From assembly GCA_900104565.1 (NCBI GenBank), contig LT629952.1, forward strand, positions 1 to 64,000: DNA of 64,000 nucleotides, in the 5' to 3' direction. The notes under the pieces were generated by a model. That model saw nothing but the letters and a program-made list of their open reading frames with translations. It had not been told where the DNA came from and searched no databases. Below are positions 61,919-64,000 of this stretch, in pieces. The stretch's first letter is position 1; each line of letters opens with the position of its first letter. Position numbers and translations under genes: made by a program. This DNA comes from Ruminococcaceae bacterium Marseille-P2935 (GTDB lineage Bacteria > Bacillota > Clostridia > Oscillospirales > Ruminococcaceae).

Positions 61919-63978
61919 TTTGATTCCTCCTTATGATAATTAGATTTCCAGGTGGTTTTGGCAATTGGCCGGTCGAAAATTAAAAGCATGGCCGGCAGGA
62001 AGCCAATCACCAGTACAAAAGAAAGCAAAGTGCCTCTTCCCAGCAGCAGCCCCAGCTGGGAAACAATCGGGTTAGAGGAGGTGAAGTATAAACAGAATCC
62101 CGCTATGGACAGAATGGAAGCCGAGACTAAAATAGAGGAAAAATGTTCCACTAAGGTGGAATGCAATGCTTCCTTAGCCCTCATACGGGTACGGTATACC
62201 GTATAACCTTCACTGAGCAGAATGGCATAGTCCACCGTAGCACCTAGCTGTACGGTGTTAATTACCAAATATCCTACGTAGCACAGGGCGGTGCCGGTAA
62301 AATAGGGGACAGACAGATTAATCCAGATTGCGGTTTCTATTGTCAGCAGCAGGATGAGGGGCAGGGTGAGGGAGCGGAAGGTAACAAGCAGCACAGCCGC
62401 AATAGCCGCAATAGCAATCAGGTTCACCATTTGATTATCTTGAGTAATGGTGTTTTTCATATCATATAAGTTGACGCTTTCTCCGCAGGAATAGACAGCG
62501 TCCCCATAATAGTGAGCAGCTTTTGCCTGCACCTGCTCCACTACCGAGAAGGCAGCTTCCCCTTCCGTTTCGGTATTTGTATATAAAATGATACGGCAGT
62601 AATTGTCTGAATAAAATTGTTTGGTTATTTCCGGGTCAAGGTAACCCACTGGAATGGAAGTTCCCACCATGTTGGCGTAGGTGACAACCCCGGTTACATG
62701 CTCCAACTCTTCCAAGTCCTGGCTTAAAGCAAGCTCCCTGGCAGGGTGCCCTTTGGGAACCAGCAATACAATTGCGGTGGATTTTCCAAAAATTTTGTCA
62801 ATGACTGCAGTATCTTGGCCGCTTCGGCTATTGGGAGAAAGATCACCCATTCCGTAAATAAAATTACTGTGGCTTTGAGCCATAAAGCTGGGAATAAGCA
62901 GGACGGCAACCAAAATAAGACAGGGAACTTTAATTTTAGATACCAATTTAGGTATGCCTTTAAATTTTGGCAGCAGCACTTTATGGCGGGTTTTGTCAAT
63001 GAGCCGGTAAAAGCAAAGGGTAGCCGCCGGTAAAAAGACCATGACCGAAACAAAGCTCAGCAGGATCCCCTTTACCAAATTAAGCCCAAGATTTACTCCA
63101 ATACCAAACTGCATAAAGGTAAGCGCCAAAAAGCCAAACAATGTTGTGGCGGCACTGGCTGCAATAGCCGGAAAAGAGCGTTTCATAGCCAGACGCATAG
63201 CCTCCTGTACGTCAGACGTTTGATGGCGGTAATCTTCAAAGCTGTGCAGCAGGAAAATTGCGTAATCTAAAGAAACTGCTAATTGTAAGATAGGGCTTAT
63301 GGCCTGCGTTACAAACGAAACCTGGCCGAAAAACAAGTTGGTTCCTAAATTTATAAGCACCGAAATGCCAATTGCCATTAAGAAAAACACAGGCTCTGCC
63401 CAGGAACTGGTGGAGATAAGCAGGATCAATACAATCATAGGCACCAGAATCAGCATAGCGTTCAGTGATTCGCTGCCTGCCATCTTCTGTGCGGTAGCTG
63501 TGTTTACGGCGTCTCCCGAAATGGCTCCATTTTCACCTATCAGCTCATAAATTTTATCGGTTGCGCTCACCTCATATCCTGAAGCTATTGTAACGGTAAA
63601 AAGTGCTGTTTCATCCCGGTAATAATTTTCTACCGTTGCTGCATCAAGCATTTCAATGGGAATTTTCAGGTCGGCTGCGGTATCCAGCCATATCACATCG
63701 GTTACTCCCTCAATGGCTGATAACCTAGCTTTGTAATCTAACGCCTGCTGGACGCTTACAGAACGAACCATTACCCTGGCGTTGGGTATACCCCCCGAAA
63801 ACTCCTTTTCCATCAGCTCCAGCGCTTGGGTGGACTGGGCGTTTTCGGGCAGGTAGTCGGTAAGGTTGTAGTTAACGGTCACAAAAAACTGCATAACAGT
63901 GCAGAATATAGCTACGGTAAAGAAAAAGGTGACAATCGCTTTGCGGTGATGCAAAATACTATTGGCGAAACGGTCCAT
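61915..63978 (-). CDS. MMPL/RND-family membrane transporter
   Basis: A 687-residue transporter with the RND layout: helix 1, an extracytoplasmic loop (residues 40-170), helices 2-6, a second loop (about 370-520) and helices 8-12. Helix 4 carries LAVSLDYAIFLLHSFEDYR and helix 10 VQLGATVDYAILLSEGYTVY, the conserved (G/S)xxxDYAxxL of MMPL proteins with the proton-relay Asp-Tyr. Likely exports a lipid, peptide or drug. AAAGAGG precedes ATG 63978. Coupled to the exported coiled-coil gene. Confidence 0.93.
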   Translation of the reverse strand: MDRFANSILHHRKAIVTFFFTVAIFCTVMQFFVTVNYNLTDYLPENAQSTQALELMEKEFSGGIPNARVMVRSVSVQQALDYKARLSAIEGVTDVIWLDTAADLKIPIEMLDAATVENYYRDETALFTVTIASGYEVSATDKIYELIGENGAISGDAVNTATAQKMAGSESLNAMLILVPMIVLILLISTSSWAEPVFFLMAIGISVLINLGTNLFFGQVSFVTQAISPILQLAVSLDYAIFLLHSFEDYRHQTSDVQEAMRLAMKRSFPAIAASAATTLFGFLALTFMQFGIGVNLGLNLVKGILLSFVSVMVFLPAATLCFYRLIDKTRHKVLLPKFKGIPKLVSKIKVPCLILVAVLLIPSFMAQSHSNFIYGMGDLSPNSRSGQDTAVIDKIFGKSTAIVLLVPKGHPARELALSQDLEELEHVTGVVTYANMVGTSIPVGYLDPEITKQFYSDNYCRIILYTNTETEGEAAFSVVEQVQAKAAHYYGDAVYSCGESVNLYDMKNTITQDNQMVNLIAIAAIAAVLLVTFRSLTLPLILLLTIETAIWINLSVPYFTGTALCYVGYLVINTVQLGATVDYAILLSEGYTVYRTRMRAKEALHSTLVEHFSSILVSASILSIAGFCLYFTSSNPIVSQLGLLLGRGTLLSFVLVIGFLPAMLLIFDRPIAKTTWKSNYHKEESK

Positions 63979-64000
63979 ATTCTGCCTCTTTTCTTAAAAA

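Overview
The window looks like the chromosome of an anaerobic, spore-forming, low-GC Firmicute of the class Clostridia, most likely a gut Oscillospiraceae/Ruminococcaceae type. The grounds are an intact SpoIIID, sequences matching Spo0A boxes, an adenosylcobalamin-dependent class II ribonucleotide reductase, a class III fructose-1,6-bisphosphatase, PSP1/RicT, Shine-Dalgarno motifs of the AGGAGG type and sigma-A-like promoters. It is mostly core chromosome, with one IS200/IS605 insertion and an arsenic locus next to a tRNA-Leu that may be an acquired island.

Layout. 0-0.3 kb: two tandem 5S rRNA genes ending an rRNA operon. 0.7-4.1 kb: two paralogous MFS transporters and a DUF4234 membrane protein. 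4.4-9.3 kb: a vitamin B12 neighbourhood, with nrdJ under an apparent NrdR box, a cobalamin riboswitch controlling a DUF4430 lipoprotein and an ECF S component, and a QueG-like protein. 9.3-15.2 kb: a housekeeping block that follows the Bacillus yaaO-yaaQ-holB-yaaT-yabB-yabC order, interrupted by a small ferredoxin gene. 15.2-20.2 kb: DUF2628 protein, phosphate permease, an uncharacterised three-gene operon, a phosphodiesterase and birA. 20.6-21.3 kb: IS200/IS605 element. 21.4-28.2 kb: two TrkA proteins, nadE, spoIIID, a CAP-domain lipoprotein, a lipid kinase and a pentapeptide-repeat protein. 28.2-36.1 kb: a spoIIID relic, a MATE pump and a five-gene minus-strand run (larB, phospholipase-like, udp, fbp, ybaK).

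36.6-47.4 kb: a DUF362 protein, a membrane protein, a histidine-kinase-like protein without the phosphoacceptor His, gap, a Cof-type phosphatase, a PadR/HAAS pair and metG-tatD. 47.6-51.1 kb: two aromatic-acid-exporter-type proteins flanking small unknown genes near two Spo0A boxes, then a zinc-ribbon protein. 51.8-56.4 kb: arsR-acr3-(DUF2703::arsD)-arsA-arsC, with arsC damaged in its active-site loop. 56.7 kb: tRNA-Leu(GAG) with a consensus promoter. 57.2-64 kb: an SGNH hydrolase / DUF4358 lipoprotein / membrane-protein cluster, another lipoprotein, and an exported coiled-coil protein coupled to an MMPL transporter.

The most interesting items are the riboswitch-controlled DUF4430 + ECF S-component pair beside B12-dependent enzymes, the DUF2703-ArsD fusion that still carries what looks like the old arsD ribosome binding site, the arsC P-loop deletion, the decayed second spoIIID end, the His-less kinase, and several long structured leaders of unknown class. 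All calls are from reading the sequence; no database search was run.
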